In this document: in pieces, positions 1 through 10,821 of the stretch | Layout: each line of letters opens with the position of its first letter | How positions within the stretch are numbered: position 1 is the stretch's first letter | Origin: Rahnella variigena | GTDB lineage: Bacteria; Pseudomonadota; Gammaproteobacteria; Enterobacterales; Enterobacteriaceae | DNA length: 64,000 nt | Assembly: GCF_003610915.1 (NCBI RefSeq) | Contig: NZ_NSDJ01000001.1 | Span: 806,001 to 870,000 of the forward strand | Direction of reading: 5' to 3' | Position numbers and translations under genes: made by a program | The notes under the pieces: generated by a model | Seen by the model: only the letters and a program-made list of their open reading frames with translations | Database searches by the model: none | What the model was told of the DNA's origin: nothing

Positions 1-270
1 TTGTGTGGTGCCGCAGCCTTTTATGTGCCGGGAATCGGCCTGGGCCTGTGGTTATTACTGATGGCCCGTTATCAGGGAAGTCAGGGGATTTTAGCCGCGA
101 GCGGCTGTTTTGTGGCGCTGTATATCATTGACTGGTATTACTTCCTCGGCGTCAGCTTATTGCATAAATCTCTTCTGATGTTTGTCACAGGCGTGGTGTT
201 GCTGGCGCTGGCATTTGCAGCCAAAAAGCTGATCCCCGCGTGTAAGGAGCAAACTTATGCGAACCGGTAA
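1..270 (+). CDS. C-terminal end of a multi-pass membrane protein (DUF4401/DUF2157-like), partial
   Basis: The reading frame is open from the first base, so the true start lies upstream of the window. The 89 visible residues contain about three hydrophobic segments (roughly residues 8-22, 31-50 and 56-75), so this is an integral inner-membrane protein. The stop overlaps the start of the next gene by 14 bases, which implies translational coupling. Membrane proteins of the DUF4401 and DUF2157 type are commonly encoded just before a GDYXXLXY-domain gene, and that pairing is the basis for the name. Function is unknown. Confidence 0.6.
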   Translation: MCGAAAFYVPGIGLGLWLLLMARYQGSQGILAASGCFVALYIIDWYYFLGVSLLHKSLLMFVTGVVLLALAFAAKKLIPACKEQTYANR

Positions 271-793
271 TCTGAGAAAATGGCTGGCAGGATTAGTGAT
301 ACTGCTGGCGCTAATCGCAGTGAATGCGGGTATCTGGCAAAAAGAGCAGGTACTTAAACAGGGCGCGGTGATGATATTGCAGCTTGCGCCGGTTGATCCG
401 CGCTCTCTGATGCAGGGGGATTACATGGTTCTCAACTATGCCATTACGCGTTCTTTGCAGCAGGAGTTATACCAGCAACGTCAGGTTTGTGATTCTGTTC
501 CACAGACGCCTTGTCTTCCTGTCAGTGGCAAAATTATTGTGGCCGTTAATGAGCACCGGCAGGTCACTCAGGCGCGGTTTGATAGCGGTGACCCGCTGAA
601 GCCCGATGAGTTGCGGGTTAACTATCATATGAATGCCGGAACGCTGACGGTGGGTACTGATGCTTACTTTTTCCAGGAAGGCCACGGTGAGCGTTTCGCC
701 AGCGCACGTTATGGTGCATTTCGGGTAGGAGAAGACGGGTCGGCTTTACTGACCGCTATGCTGGATGAAAATGGAAAAATGATTCAGCCGTAG
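257..793 (+). CDS. GDYXXLXY domain-containing protein
   Basis: A 178-residue protein with one N-terminal membrane segment (about residues 10-27) and the family signature GDYMVLNY at residues 54-61. The rest is predicted to lie in the periplasm because only this one helix is seen. Two cysteines about eight residues apart (near 78 and 86) could form a disulfide; that is inference. It overlaps the preceding membrane-protein gene by 14 bases, so the two are probably made together and may form a complex. No biochemical role is established that I know of. Confidence 0.8.
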   Translation: MRTGNLRKWLAGLVILLALIAVNAGIWQKEQVLKQGAVMILQLAPVDPRSLMQGDYMVLNYAITRSLQQELYQQRQVCDSVPQTPCLPVSGKIIVAVNEHRQVTQARFDSGDPLKPDELRVNYHMNAGTLTVGTDAYFFQEGHGERFASARYGAFRVGEDGSALLTAMLDENGKMIQP

Positions 794-802
794 CGGGAAA
801 AA

Positions 803-827
803 CAAAAGGGCCTTTCGGCCCTTTTTG
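803..827. terminator. Rho-independent terminator, bidirectional
   Basis: A GGGCC/GGCCC stem with a TTTC loop, flanked by A and T runs on both sides. It lies between the convergent GDYXXLXY gene and slmA and can serve both. Confidence 0.8.
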
Positions 828-857
828 ATATCTGATGTTTGTCGCTGCGTCGTGTTT

Positions 858-1454
858 TTATTGCAACTGAGCGGAGATAAGCGGCCAGCGGGTATCGAAG
901 TCTTGTGTCGGCTTGTACTTGAATTCAGAGCGTACAAAACGCGACAGCATTCCTTCGCAGAATGCCAGTAACTGGCTGGCGAGCAGGGTTTCATCACTGA
1001 TAAACCCGCTGCCTTCACGCATTTTCTTTTCCCGCAAAACCTGACGCAATTGCGCTTCGATTCGCTCGAACAGCTGGTTGATGCGACCTTGCAGGCGGTC
1101 CTGTTCAAACATCAGGGCATGACCGGTCATGATGCGGGTTAATCCCGGATTACGTTCGGCAAATCCTAAAATCAGCAGCAAAATCAGACGGATTCTGTTT
1201 AGCGTATCTTTTTCATCCTGCAGGATGAGATTGATACGAGTGATCAGACTGTCTTCGATAAACTCGATTAAACTGTCAAACATCCGCGTTTTACTGGGGA
1301 AATGACGGTAAAGAGCTGCTTCTGAAACACCTACACTGGCGGCAAGCTTTGCCGTTGTGATCCGCTGGCTGCCATCGCTGGACTGAAGCATTTGCGCTAA
1401 CGCCTGCAAAATCTCTTCGCGCCTGTTCCTTTTTGTCGTTTCTTTCTCTGCCAT
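858..1454 (-). CDS. slmA: Nucleoid occlusion factor SlmA (TetR family)
   Basis: SlmA binds palindromic sites spread over the chromosome and, when DNA-bound, breaks up FtsZ polymers, so the septum does not close over the nucleoid. The 198-residue product starts [16 protein letters not shown], has the TetR helix-turn-helix at about residues 30-55 ([19 protein letters not shown]), and has the usual C-terminal dimerisation and ligand-type domain ending WPLISAQLQ. An upstream in-frame ATG at 1505 would add 17 residues unlike the family; the start at 1454 gives the usual 198 residues. It lies downstream of dut and coaBC in the same direction, as in other enterobacteria. Confidence 0.95.
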   Translation of the reverse strand: MAEKETTKRNRREEILQALAQMLQSSDGSQRITTAKLAASVGVSEAALYRHFPSKTRMFDSLIEFIEDSLITRINLILQDEKDTLNRIRLILLLILGFAERNPGLTRIMTGHALMFEQDRLQGRINQLFERIEAQLRQVLREKKMREGSGFISDETLLASQLLAFCEGMLSRFVRSEFKYKPTQDFDTRWPLISAQLQ

Positions 1455-1625
1455 GTCTGAATAGACCCTTGCTAAAAAACGGCTAAAACCATGGAGAAAC
1501 CGCACAACTGCCGCATGAATCGCTGTGATCCTGCGGCTTATTTCGTTCCCTTCGCGTTGTTACGGTCTGATAGTGATAAGGATCTGTTCAATATCGCGTC
1601 AAAATCTGCGGTGCTGAACAGGTTC

Positions 1626-2084
1626 TTATTGGCGACCTGAGTGGCCAAAGCCCCCTTCGCCGCGTTCACTGGCGTTAAAATCTTCCACCAGATTGAATTC
1701 TGCCTGAACCACAGGGACAAATACCATCTGAGCAATGCGCTCGCCCGGTTCAATAATAAATGTGGTCTGACCGCGGTTCCATACAGACACCATCAGCTGG
1801 CCCTGATAATCAGAGTCGATAAGACCGACCAGATTGCCCAGCACGACGCCGTGTTTATGGCCCAGGCCGGAGCGCGGCAAAATCACCGCCGCCAGATTAG
1901 CATCACCAATATGGATAGCCAGACCAGTTGGCAGCAGCGTAGTTTCACCCGGTTTCAGTTCTACAGACGCGTCCAGACAGGCGCGTAAATCCAGACCCGC
2001 AGACCCTGGTGTCGCGTAAGCCGGTAAAGGGAAAGTCGAACCGATGCGCGGGTCGAGAATTTTAATGTCGATTTTTTTCATCAT
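1626..2084 (-). CDS. dut: Deoxyuridine 5'-triphosphate nucleotidohydrolase (dUTPase)
   Basis: Dut hydrolyses dUTP to dUMP and pyrophosphate. This keeps uracil out of DNA and supplies dUMP for dTMP synthesis. The 152-residue product carries the trimeric dUTPase motifs: AGLDLRA near residue 30, the substrate-binding stretch [11 protein letters not shown] near 87-97, and the C-terminal glycine-rich arm [10 protein letters not shown]. The start at 2084 ([11 protein letters not shown]) matches the family length; an upstream ATG would add four residues. Its start lies inside the end of coaBC (23-base overlap), so the two are translationally coupled. Confidence 0.95.
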   Translation of the reverse strand: MMKKIDIKILDPRIGSTFPLPAYATPGSAGLDLRACLDASVELKPGETTLLPTGLAIHIGDANLAAVILPRSGLGHKHGVVLGNLVGLIDSDYQGQLMVSVWNRGQTTFIIEPGERIAQMVFVPVVQAEFNLVEDFNASERGEGGFGHSGRQ

Positions 2085-3276
2085 AACGGCTGACAATCTC
2101 TTCTAATAAACGTTGACCAAGCAGGGACTTATCGCTGAGCGGTAAAATTTTATCCCCGTCCTGCCAAAAAAGATGCAGGGCATTGGAATCACTGTTGAAA
2201 CCCTGCCCGGCAAGTGAAACATCGTTAGCGCAGATCAGATCCAGATTCTTGCGGATCCTTTTTTGCCGCGCGTATTCTTCCACATTCTGGGTTTCAGCGG
2301 CAAACCCCACAACGTATGGCCGGTTCTCTGTCATGGCGGCAACGCCCGCGACAATGTCGGGGTTTTTCACCATTTTCACAGTGATTTCATCGCCTTGCTT
2401 TTTGATTTTCTCATCAGCAATAATTTCTGCGCGGTAATCAGCCACGGCAGCGCAGGAAATAAAAATATGCTGAGAACCCGCAGAAAGCTGCACCGCTTTT
2501 TGCATTTCCAGCGCACTTTCCACATCAATCCGGCGGACGTTAGGCGGTGTCGGCTGGGTGACCGGTCCGGCGATTAGCGTAACCTGCGCACCGCGTTCAG
2601 CGGCGGCTTTGGCAATCGAAAAACCCATTTTGCCGGAACTGTGATTACTGATGAAGCGGACAGGATCCAGCGGCTCACGGGTCGGACCTGCGGTCACCAT
2701 AATGTTCAGATGGGCCAGATCTTTGCGTGAAGAGAAATGCGCGTTTGCCATATCAACAATCACCAGCGGATCGAGCATGCGTCCCGGACCTACGTCGCCA
2801 CAAGCCTGACTGCCGCTGTCAGGGCCCCACAACAACGTGCCCCGCGCCGCCAGGCTTTGCAGATTTTCCTGCGTGACGGCAGCGCGATACATTTGCTGAT
2901 TCATCGCAGGGAGCACCGCGACCGGCGCGGCTGTCGCCAGACAAACCGTCGTCAGCAGATCATTCGCCATACCGGCATTCATGCGGGCCAGCAAATCCGC
3001 CGTGGCGGGGGCGATAATCACTAAATCAGCCCATTTGCCTAACTCAATATGACCCATTGCCGCTTCAGCTGCGGGATCAAGCAGGTCGTCGGAAACCGGA
3101 TAGCCAGAAACAGCCTGCAGGCTCAGCGGAGTCACAAAGGATTTCGCCGCTTCTGTCATAACGACGCGGACTTCAGCGCCCCTTTCACGTAAGCGACGTA
3201 CCAGTTCTGGTGCTTTATAGGCAGCGATACCACCGCTGATACCGAGCACAATATGTTTGCCGGAAAGTCCCGTCAT
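2062..3276 (-). CDS. coaBC: Bifunctional phosphopantothenoylcysteine decarboxylase / phosphopantothenate-cysteine ligase
   Basis: CoaBC performs two successive steps of coenzyme A synthesis: ligation of cysteine to 4'-phosphopantothenate, then FMN-dependent decarboxylation to 4'-phosphopantetheine. The N-terminal CoaC half shows the flavin-binding [10 protein letters not shown], the [12 protein letters not shown] segment with the catalytic histidine, the PAMNQQMY motif, and the cysteine in [13 protein letters not shown]. The CoaB half starts near residue 188 with [13 protein letters not shown] and includes KMVKNPDIV. Three consecutive ATG codons lie at 3282-3274; the third (3276) has the best distance from the weak GGA upstream and gives 404 residues, close to the usual 406. 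Confidence 0.94.
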   Translation of the reverse strand: MTGLSGKHIVLGISGGIAAYKAPELVRRLRERGAEVRVVMTEAAKSFVTPLSLQAVSGYPVSDDLLDPAAEAAMGHIELGKWADLVIIAPATADLLARMNAGMANDLLTTVCLATAAPVAVLPAMNQQMYRAAVTQENLQSLAARGTLLWGPDSGSQACGDVGPGRMLDPLVIVDMANAHFSSRKDLAHLNIMVTAGPTREPLDPVRFISNHSSGKMGFSIAKAAAERGAQVTLIAGPVTQPTPPNVRRIDVESALEMQKAVQLSAGSQHIFISCAAVADYRAEIIADEKIKKQGDEITVKMVKNPDIVAGVAAMTENRPYVVGFAAETQNVEEYARQKRIRKNLDLICANDVSLAGQGFNSDSNALHLFWQDGDKILPLSDKSLLGQRLLEEIVSRYDEKNRH

Positions 3277-3353
3277 CATCATTGTCCGATTGGTTGAAAG
3301 CTGGAAGAAGCGACATTTTAGCATAACGCGCAATGATGACAGCTATTGGCGAT

Positions 3354-3369
3354 GCTCCGTTACCGGAGC
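3354..3369. repeat. Short perfect hairpin upstream of coaBC
   Basis: GCTCCG-TTAC-CGGAGC, located between the divergent coaBC and radC genes. It lacks a T run after the stem on either strand, so it is not a standard terminator. Function unknown. Confidence 0.4.
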
Positions 3370-3464
3370 AATAAAAATTCTGCGTAATGTCTCGCAAGCT
3401 GACCCGGTGGAAATCACGACGGCTATGGCGTTGTGCCACAATCCTGGTCAATTAAGGAGTCAGG

Positions 3465-4145
3465 ATGACGAAACGACAAGAGCCCTGGCCGGGCGTGATG
3501 CCGCCGCGGGAGAAATTATTGCAACTTGGTGCAAAAGAGCTGACGGATCAGGAGCTGCTGGCGATTTATCTGCGCACCGGATGCCGGGGATTGCATGTGA
3601 TGGAACTGGCAAAGAACCTGCTGGAGGAATTCGGTTCATTGCATCAGTTACTGATGGCCGATTTTGACGCGATGGCCCGCACGAAAGGGATGGGCGTCGC
3701 CAAGTTTTCCCAGCTGGTCGCGGTCTCCGAATTATCACGTCGCGCCTATTTGCGTCATTTGAGTGCTGAAAATGCGATGCTCAGCCCGGAGGTTATCAGA
3801 GAATATTTGCAGAATTTGCTCGTTTTCCGGGAAAGAGAGGTGTTTCTGGTACTTTTTCTCGACAACCAGCATCGCGTTATTCGCCATGAGGAGATGTTTG
3901 CTGGTACTATTGGGCACGTAGAAGTGTATCCCCGCGAAATTGTTCGTGGTGCGATGAAGGTTAATGCGGCAGCCCTAATTCTGGCGCATAATCACCCATC
4001 CGGTCGGGCTGAGCCCAGCCTGATGGACAGAAAAGTGACTGAACAGATTATTCGAGCGTGCCAGCTGCTTGAGATTCGTGTCCTCGACCATTTGGTTGTA
4101 GGTCACGGAGAAACGGTATCTTTTGCCGAGCGTGGTTGGATTTAG
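3465..4145 (+). CDS. radC: RadC family protein (JAB/MPN domain, UPF0758)
   Basis: A 226-residue member of the RadC/YicR family. The N-terminal third is a helix-hairpin-helix-like region. The C-terminal JAB domain has the metal-binding HNHPSG motif at residues 175-180 with a downstream aspartate at 188, as expected for a zinc metalloprotease-like fold. The old link to DNA repair in E. coli was later questioned, so the function is best left open. The ATG at 3465 is preceded by a good ribosome site (taaggag). The gene is divergent from coaBC and precedes rpmB. Confidence 0.93.
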   Translation: MTKRQEPWPGVMPPREKLLQLGAKELTDQELLAIYLRTGCRGLHVMELAKNLLEEFGSLHQLLMADFDAMARTKGMGVAKFSQLVAVSELSRRAYLRHLSAENAMLSPEVIREYLQNLLVFREREVFLVLFLDNQHRVIRHEEMFAGTIGHVEVYPREIVRGAMKVNAAALILAHNHPSGRAEPSLMDRKVTEQIIRACQLLEIRVLDHLVVGHGETVSFAERGWI

Positions 4146-4157
4146 CCTTGTTTTTTG

Positions 4158-4178
4158 AAGATCCTTTGGGATCTTTAG
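4158..4178 (+). terminator. Possible radC terminator
   Basis: Stem AAGATCC/GGATCTT with a TTTG loop just after the radC stop. The T run is short, so it may be a weak terminator. Confidence 0.45.
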
Positions 4179-4189
4179 CTGTTCGGGAC

Positions 4190-4218
4190 TTGAGCACTTA
4201 CGCTACAGAGCGTATACT
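4190..4218 (+). promoter_or_regulatory. Sigma-70 promoter for rpmB-rpmG
   Basis: TTGAGC at 4190-4195 and TATACT at 4213-4218, separated by exactly 17 bases. It lies between radC and the structured leader of rpmB, so the transcript would carry a leader of about 185 bases. Confidence 0.7.
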
Positions 4219-4252
4219 ACGCCACCTTTGAGAATCTTGGGTTTGGCGATAA

Positions 4253-4343
4253 GAGCCTATCTCAGCAGGTTTCTAACCTGATGAATTGGTTTTTACCCGA
4301 CGACAGTGAGTCGGTTCTCAGTGGAGTTTGCTGAGATGGGCTC
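4253..4343 (+). promoter_or_regulatory. Structured 5' leader RNA of rpmB-rpmG
   Basis: A long-range helix pairs 4253-4266 (GAGCCTATCTCAGC) with 4330-4343 (GCTGAGATGGGCTC): 14 pairs with a single wobble. It encloses two hairpins, CAGGTT/AACCTG at 4266-4280 and CCGAC/GTCGG at 4297-4314, giving a multibranch fold. A competing hairpin, CTCAG (4317-4321) with CTGAG (4331-4335), would break the long helix. Ribosomal-protein operons are often autoregulated by such leaders; that L28 or L33 binds here is inference. Confidence 0.6.
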
Positions 4344-4389
4344 TAAAAGCCTGACGAGGCGGCCATACCCTATACGAAGCTCGAGCTGA

Positions 4390-4826
<437 letters not shown>

Positions 4827-4842
4827 TTTTAGTGGATTGCTA

Positions 4843-4868
4843 AAAACCCGGCTCCGGCCGGGTTTTTT
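4843..4868 (+). terminator. Rho-independent terminator of rpmB-rpmG
   Basis: Stem AACCCGGC/GCCGGGTT followed by a run of six T. Confidence 0.88.
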
Positions 4869-4968
4869 ATTGCCTGAATTTTGGGATTTCCATTCACAGC
4901 GACTTTTATTTGCCTGATGTCGGTGTCTGCGACACACTCTGAACACGATTCTGCTAAGGGAGAAATTA

Positions 4969-5778
4969 ATGCCGGAATTACCTGAGGTTGAAACCAGCCG
5001 CAGAGGGATTGAACCCTATCTGAAAGGTCACACGATACTCCATGCTGTCGTACGCAATCCGCGTTTGCGCTGGCCTGTCTCGGCGGAGATCTTAGCGTTG
5101 AGCGATCAGCCTGTTCTGAGTGTTCAGCGTCGCGCTAAATATCTGCTGGTCGAGCTGAAAACCGGATGGATCATCATTCATCTGGGCATGTCTGGCAGTT
5201 TGCGCGTGTTGCCGGAAGAGACTGAGCCGGGCAAACATGACCACGTTGATCTGGTGATGGATACCGGCCACGTGTTGCGTTATACCGATCCGCGGCGTTT
5301 TGGCGCCTGGTTATGGTCTTCTGATCTGGCGGCCAGCAATGTCCTGGCGCATCTCGGTCCTGAACCGCTGAGCGAAAATTTCACGGCAGATTATCTGTTT
5401 GAGAAATGCCGTACGAAAAAATCACCGATCAAACCCTGGCTGATGGACAACAAACTGGTGGTCGGCGTGGGGAATATCTACGCCAGCGAATCCTTGTTTG
5501 TTGCCGGTATTTCACCTGACAGACCCGCGCACTCGCTCAAACGTGATGAAGCGGAGTTGCTGGTCAGAACCATCAAAGCAGTACTGTTGCGTTCGATTGA
5601 ACAGGGCGGGACGACGCTGAAGGACTTTTTACAGTCAGATGGAAAGCCGGGATATTTTGCGCAGGAATTACAGGTGTACGGAAGAGCTGGCGAGCTTTGC
5701 CGGGCATGTGGTACGCCGATTGAGAGTAAGAAACACGCTCAGCGCACCACGTTTTTCTGCCCGAACTGCCAGCGCTGA
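4969..5778 (+). CDS. mutM: Formamidopyrimidine-DNA glycosylase (Fpg/MutM)
   Basis: MutM removes 8-oxoguanine and formamidopyrimidines from DNA and cuts the strand by beta,delta-elimination. The 269-residue protein starts [14 protein letters not shown]; after Met removal Pro-2 is the Schiff-base nucleophile and Glu-3 the acid. The C-terminus has the zinc finger C-x2-C...C-x2-C (CRACG and CPNCQ), and the helix-two-turn-helix signature [16 protein letters not shown] is present near 160-175. The stop lies eight bases from the end of convergent coaD, with no terminator hairpin in between. Confidence 0.97.
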   Translation: MPELPEVETSRRGIEPYLKGHTILHAVVRNPRLRWPVSAEILALSDQPVLSVQRRAKYLLVELKTGWIIIHLGMSGSLRVLPEETEPGKHDHVDLVMDTGHVLRYTDPRRFGAWLWSSDLAASNVLAHLGPEPLSENFTADYLFEKCRTKKSPIKPWLMDNKLVVGVGNIYASESLFVAGISPDRPAHSLKRDEAELLVRTIKAVLLRSIEQGGTTLKDFLQSDGKPGYFAQELQVYGRAGELCRACGTPIESKKHAQRTTFFCPNCQR

Positions 5779-5786
5779 TAAGCGAT

Positions 5787-6275
<489 letters not shown>

Positions 6276-7043
6276 TCACTTTTGCAGTTGATGGCTGAGT
6301 GCCCACAGGGCGGCATACTTATTGAAGGTATATTGTGCATTGACGCCTGCCAGTATCAACCCCTGCTTACCATCCAGAAAGCCAGCGCGAAGGATCCAGG
6401 TTTTCATGAATGCCCCCAGCGTATGCGAAATAACCGAGAAGAAACTGCACTTACGCCCTTGCTGATGACGTTGTTCTGCCCACGCCTGCGCATAACTGAG
6501 CTGTTTACGCTGGAAAGCGAAAAGGTCACGACAGGTGAGATGCTGGAGATCGCCTTGCAATGGCACGACCGCAGCACTCCCGGTGTTCAGTGATTCATGA
6601 ACCAGATCGTCGTTATAACTGAATGTGGAAGGATACAACCGGTTCACGCGATCCGGATACCATCCGCTGTGGCGCATGAATCTTCCGAGAAAAAGATTAC
6701 TGCGCCCGAGGCTATAAACGGTGTTTTCCTGCGGAGTTTTCAGGACATTTTCAATCGACTGGCGCAATTCCGGCGTTACACGCTCGTCGGCATCGATCAT
6801 CAAAATATAGTCACCGCTGGCATAGCTTTGCGCCAGCTGACGTTGTTTGCCGAACCCCGGCCAGTCGGTATTTTGAAATACTTTTGCGCCAAAACTGCGG
6901 GCGACATCCTGAGTTGCATCTTTGCTGCCGGAGTCGAGCAGAATAATTTCATCCGCCCATGCAACTGATTCAAGGCATTCCGGCAACAAACCGGCTTCAT
7001 CACGCGCAATCAGTACAACAGATAAACGTTTTTTATCAGCCAT
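6276..7043 (-). CDS. waaE: LPS core beta-1,4-glucosyltransferase WaaE (KdtX)
   Basis: A 255-residue family 2 glycosyltransferase: the N-terminal nucleotide-sugar fold starts [18 protein letters not shown], and DADER near 86-90 is the metal-binding DxD. In Klebsiella and Serratia, WaaE adds a beta-1,4-glucose to the first inner-core heptose; assignment here rests on similarity and on the position between waaA and coaD. Its ATG overlaps the waaA stop by one base (TAATG), showing translational coupling. Confidence 0.88.
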   Translation of the reverse strand: MADKKRLSVVLIARDEAGLLPECLESVAWADEIILLDSGSKDATQDVARSFGAKVFQNTDWPGFGKQRQLAQSYASGDYILMIDADERVTPELRQSIENVLKTPQENTVYSLGRSNLFLGRFMRHSGWYPDRVNRLYPSTFSYNDDLVHESLNTGSAAVVPLQGDLQHLTCRDLFAFQRKQLSYAQAWAEQRHQQGRKCSFFSVISHTLGAFMKTWILRAGFLDGKQGLILAGVNAQYTFNKYAALWALSHQLQK

Positions 7044-8317
7044 TAATGACTCCGGACAGGCAGATAAGGCTCCAGTAAATGCAGCAGGCGTTGTAATGCC
7101 CCCTGATTTTGATGCAGAACTTCAACGGCGTGACGCCCGTAATACAAACGATAGTCTTCGTCAGTCAGCAGGGTCGAAATTTCTTTCACCAGCGATGCCG
7201 TATCCATCACCGTAATCAGACCGTCGTCCTGAGCTAACTTGGCGCAAATGTCTTTGAAATTAACGGTGTGCGGCCCCATCAGTACCGGGATGGCGTGTGC
7301 GGCGGCTTCAAGCGGGTTATGACCACCGCGATCGACCAGACTGCCGCCGACAAATGCCAGGTCAGCAATGCCGTACAGCAGCATTAATTCGCCCATGGTA
7401 TCGCCGATCACCACCTGAGTGGTCGAGGATGGCACTTCACCGGAGCTGCGCTGAATGAAGGAGAGTCCTGCTTTACGCGTCAGTTCACAGGCCACCGGGA
7501 AACGTTCCGGATGGCGGGGAACCAGAATCAGCAGCAAGTTAGGATGCGCTTTCAGCAGTTCTTTGTGTGCTTCCAGCAGCAGAGTTTCTTCACCCTCATG
7601 CGTGCTGGTAGCTATCCAGACCTGACGGCGTGATGCCCATTGACTGCGCAGCGCAATGGCTTTTGCCGCCAGTTCAGGTGTCACGGAGATATCGAATTTC
7701 AGGCTACCGGTGACAGCGAGCTGATTTCGTTTCAGGCCTAAGGAGAGGAAACGTTCACCGTCTTCCTGGTTTTGCGCGGCAATCAGCGTGATACGTTGCA
7801 AAATGGTACGAATGAATTTGCCCAGCTTCTGATATCCCTTTGCCGAACGGGCTGAAAGGCGCGCATTGGCGATGACCAGCGGGATCTGGCGACGGTGCAG
7901 GGCACTGATCAGATTCGGCCACAACTCGGTTTCCATGATGATCACCAGCTTAGGGTTTACTTCATCAAGAAAACGATTTACCGATCCTGCCAGATCATAA
8001 GGCAGATAGACGTGATGCACACCTTTGCCAAAGGCCGACTGAACACGCTCCGAGCCGGTCGGGGTCATTGTCGTGACGGTAATTGGCAAGGAAGGATAGC
8101 GATGACGTAAAGCGCGGACTAAAGGAATGGCTGCCAGTGTTTCGCCCACGGAAACGGAATGCAGCATAATGCCACCGGACACAACCTTCCCTTTGCAGAA
8201 GCCATAACGTTCAGCCCAGCGTTTACGGTATGCAGGAGACTTCCGGCTGCGCAACAGTAAACGGATCCAAATCAATGGCTGAATTAAATATATGATTATA
8301 TTATAAAAAATATTCAT
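7043..8317 (-). CDS. waaA: 3-deoxy-D-manno-octulosonic acid transferase (Kdo transferase)
   Basis: WaaA adds Kdo residues from CMP-Kdo to the lipid A precursor, the first step of LPS core assembly, at the inner face of the cytoplasmic membrane. The 424-residue product has an N-terminal membrane anchor ([18 protein letters not shown]), the family stretch [16 protein letters not shown], and a C-terminal GT-B half with [18 protein letters not shown]. Length matches the family. The start region is unusually AT-rich. waaE and coaD follow directly. Confidence 0.96.
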   Translation of the reverse strand: MNIFYNIIIYLIQPLIWIRLLLRSRKSPAYRKRWAERYGFCKGKVVSGGIMLHSVSVGETLAAIPLVRALRHRYPSLPITVTTMTPTGSERVQSAFGKGVHHVYLPYDLAGSVNRFLDEVNPKLVIIMETELWPNLISALHRRQIPLVIANARLSARSAKGYQKLGKFIRTILQRITLIAAQNQEDGERFLSLGLKRNQLAVTGSLKFDISVTPELAAKAIALRSQWASRRQVWIATSTHEGEETLLLEAHKELLKAHPNLLLILVPRHPERFPVACELTRKAGLSFIQRSSGEVPSSTTQVVIGDTMGELMLLYGIADLAFVGGSLVDRGGHNPLEAAAHAIPVLMGPHTVNFKDICAKLAQDDGLITVMDTASLVKEISTLLTDEDYRLYYGRHAVEVLHQNQGALQRLLHLLEPYLPVRSH

Positions 8318-8437
8318 CTTTTATCAGGCGTTGCATAAGGGAAAGTCAATTTCATATAGCGAAAATAGTCCCGGCGGATAGATGGGCACATGTTACCAGA
8401 TAAGTGTGATCGACTCATCATGTCAGCGCGAATGGCA

Positions 8438-9586
8438 TCAGGCCAGCAACGAGTAATAAAGTGCAACTAATTGTTGTGAAAGGTTTTTTGGGCTATAGGG
8501 GAGAATACGCTCTCTGGCCGCATTTCCCATCTCAGCATTTTCCCTTCGGGAAGGAATTTTCTTCACGAATTCAGTGAGTTTTGCCACATCCAGCGCATCA
8601 CAAACAAACCCTTCATGTCCTTCCCTGATGAATTCAGCACCGCCACATGTCTGGCTGGTGATCACCGGAAGGCCGCAGGCCATCGCTTCAAGAATGACGT
8701 TAGGAAACGGGTCATACAACGTCGGTAAAATCATTCCATCAGCTGCGTGATAGAACGGGATAACATTGTTTTGTACGCCGGCGAAACGGACTCTTTCCAG
8801 ACATCCTGCCTGCTTCGCCAGAGATTCATACTTCTTCTGGTCTTTATCCTGTCCGACAACGATGAGATAGCGGTCACTGGCGGCAATGGCTTCTATCGCG
8901 GGTTTAAGCCCCTTACGCTCGAAGCCTGAACCCACATAAATCAGGGCAACAGCGCCGGCAGGGATAGAAAGTGTTTCGCGCGAGGCATTGCGTTGCTCGT
9001 CAGTTGCAGGAATAAACTTTTGCGAGTCGATAGCATTATAAATAACCTCGAACCGGCTCTCATCGACCCCGTAACAACGCATGATGTCGCGTTTTACCAT
9101 CTCAGAATTACAGATGATTTTTTTCAATTCCGGCGAATGGAACATCGCTTCTTCGGCTTGCAGAACATAGCGGTGGTAGGGACTGATTTGCGTAAGGAAA
9201 CGCTGAAAAGGGGAAATGACGCGTGCCCTTTGTTCCAGCCAGACGCGATGTGCGCCGTCTCCTGCACGGAAAATATCGCAACCCGGGATGCGCTCATGAC
9301 TTTGGACTATATCGAAATGTTCCTGCTTCCAGCATTGCTGCGCGGCTGCGGCAAAGCCTTTTTCCCTTGAAACGCGACCGTATTTTGCCGGGTTACAAAT
9401 ATGAATTTTCCATTTCGGATTAGGCTTGCCTTCCCACTGACGGGTGATGATGTTCAGGTCGATATTCTGATCGTTCAGGGCTTCCAGCGCTCGGGATATA
9501 AAACGCTCTGCACCGCCATCCGGGCGATACTTTTGTCTGACGATCGCTAAACGAATATTTTTTGTCTGATCAGCAGAATCACTCAT
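8438..9586 (-). CDS. wabG: Family 4 glycosyltransferase of the LPS core, WabG-like
   Basis: A 382-residue GT-B enzyme with the N-terminal RQKYRPDGGAERF segment and the donor-site EAMACGLPV region near the C-terminus. The N-terminal pattern resembles WabG, which in Klebsiella adds galacturonic acid to the heptose II region of the inner core; WaaG-type glucosyltransferase is the alternative. The start at 9586 has an AGGAG site at good distance and overlaps the waaQ stop by eight bases; the longer frame from 9634 would add 16 residues without family resemblance. Confidence 0.72.
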   Translation of the reverse strand: MSDSADQTKNIRLAIVRQKYRPDGGAERFISRALEALNDQNIDLNIITRQWEGKPNPKWKIHICNPAKYGRVSREKGFAAAAQQCWKQEHFDIVQSHERIPGCDIFRAGDGAHRVWLEQRARVISPFQRFLTQISPYHRYVLQAEEAMFHSPELKKIICNSEMVKRDIMRCYGVDESRFEVIYNAIDSQKFIPATDEQRNASRETLSIPAGAVALIYVGSGFERKGLKPAIEAIAASDRYLIVVGQDKDQKKYESLAKQAGCLERVRFAGVQNNVIPFYHAADGMILPTLYDPFPNVILEAMACGLPVITSQTCGGAEFIREGHEGFVCDALDVAKLTEFVKKIPSRRENAEMGNAARERILPYSPKNLSQQLVALYYSLLA

Positions 9587-10661
9587 GCAGATAACTCCTG
9601 GCGGCATCAATAACATCGCTGACCGGAATAGCATGCAAATAACGCTGTTGGGTTTTTGTGTCGATAGAATCCGGCGCGGGCAGCGGAGCGTAATCTCCGG
9701 CCCAGAGAGTTGTATTGTTATTGCCCCAGGGGCGCCAGTGCTGCATTTTTGTCGGGCCGAACAAAGCCACGCAGGGAGTATTCAGGGCCGCTGCCATGTG
9801 CATCGGCGCGGAATCAACACCGATAAAAAGTTTTGCACCGTCAATCATGGCGGCCAGTTGCGTCAGCGACAACTGCCCGGCAACAGAAATAACCTGAGGA
9901 TTGTGAGTGAGATCCTGGATTTTACGCACCATGTCCCGTTCTTTTTTATCAGGACCCGCGGTCATGACAATCGTCAGCCCTGTATCTGCGAGGCCATCAA
10001 TGACGCTGGCAAATTTATCATCATCCCAGCATTTGAACGTCCAGCGTGAGGTCGGCTGAATCACGATGTATCCGCCGGTGACATGATGTTTGAGAAGCAA
10101 CTGCTGGCAAAAAGCCTTGTCACTTTCTGAATAATGCATCGAGGTTTGGGCATTCTCCACCGGGATCCCAAGCGGAGATAAAATCGACATATTTTGTTCA
10201 ACGGTATGCAAAATACTGTGATTTTCAGTCGTCACTAACTCTGTATGGCCAGCCCGCCAGACCGGAGAACGGCGTTTTTTATAGTCAAAACCCAGCCGGA
10301 CTTTTGCTCCGGAAAACAACGAAAGTAGCGCACTGCGCCACTGATCAGCCAGGTTGATCACCAGATCATAATGGCGTGCGCGAACGGCTTTCAGCAGCTG
10401 ATATTCTTGCTGTAACTGATAGCGGATGCCTTGCTTTTTCCAAGTTCTGTCAATGACATGAATATGGGAAAGCGACGGATGTTCGCTCAGAATAGGGCGG
10501 GTTTCTTTATAGAGAAGCACATCAATTTCAGCATCAGGATAATGCTGGCGCAGTCTGTTTATCACTGGTGTTGTGAGCACCATATCTCCGTGATGACGGA
10601 GTTTCACCAGCAAAATTCGTCTGGGGATAAAGGCTGCGTACTTGGCTTCTGAGTTAGGCAT
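9579..10661 (-). CDS. waaQ: LPS core heptosyltransferase III WaaQ
   Basis: A 360-residue family 9 glycosyltransferase. It has the N-terminal RILLVKLRHHGDMVLTTPV motif and the C-terminal ADP-heptose site (IGVDSAPMHMAAALNTP, LFGPT). WaaQ adds the side-branch heptose III to heptose II of the inner core. The HHGDMVLTTPVI variant is typical of WaaQ rather than WaaC or WaaF. It begins a short two-gene unit with the wabG-like gene, separated from the upstream operon by a 160-base AT-rich gap. Confidence 0.9.
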   Translation of the reverse strand: MPNSEAKYAAFIPRRILLVKLRHHGDMVLTTPVINRLRQHYPDAEIDVLLYKETRPILSEHPSLSHIHVIDRTWKKQGIRYQLQQEYQLLKAVRARHYDLVINLADQWRSALLSLFSGAKVRLGFDYKKRRSPVWRAGHTELVTTENHSILHTVEQNMSILSPLGIPVENAQTSMHYSESDKAFCQQLLLKHHVTGGYIVIQPTSRWTFKCWDDDKFASVIDGLADTGLTIVMTAGPDKKERDMVRKIQDLTHNPQVISVAGQLSLTQLAAMIDGAKLFIGVDSAPMHMAAALNTPCVALFGPTKMQHWRPWGNNNTTLWAGDYAPLPAPDSIDTKTQQRYLHAIPVSDVIDAARSYLHE

Positions 10662-10719
10662 TCTATTATCTGATATTAGAATATAGTGAATAGATTTTAG
10701 GTGAAGAATCCTATGCTGT

Positions 10720-10760
10720 GAAGTTATTTATCTGCCTGATATAGAAAGGTAAATAACTTC
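10720..10760. repeat. Perfect 11-base inverted repeat upstream of waaQ
   Basis: GAAGTTATTTA at 10720-10730 and TAAATAACTTC at 10750-10760, with a 19-base spacer, in the AT-rich gap between the GT2 gene and waaQ. There is no T run beyond either arm, so it does not look like a normal terminator. A regulator operator or mRNA hairpin in the waaQ leader is possible. Confidence 0.55.
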
Positions 10761-10821
10761 GTTTAGGAAATAGTTATAAAGGAATTATGTGGGTAAGGAA
10801 ATCATCTCTTTCTTAAAGGCC

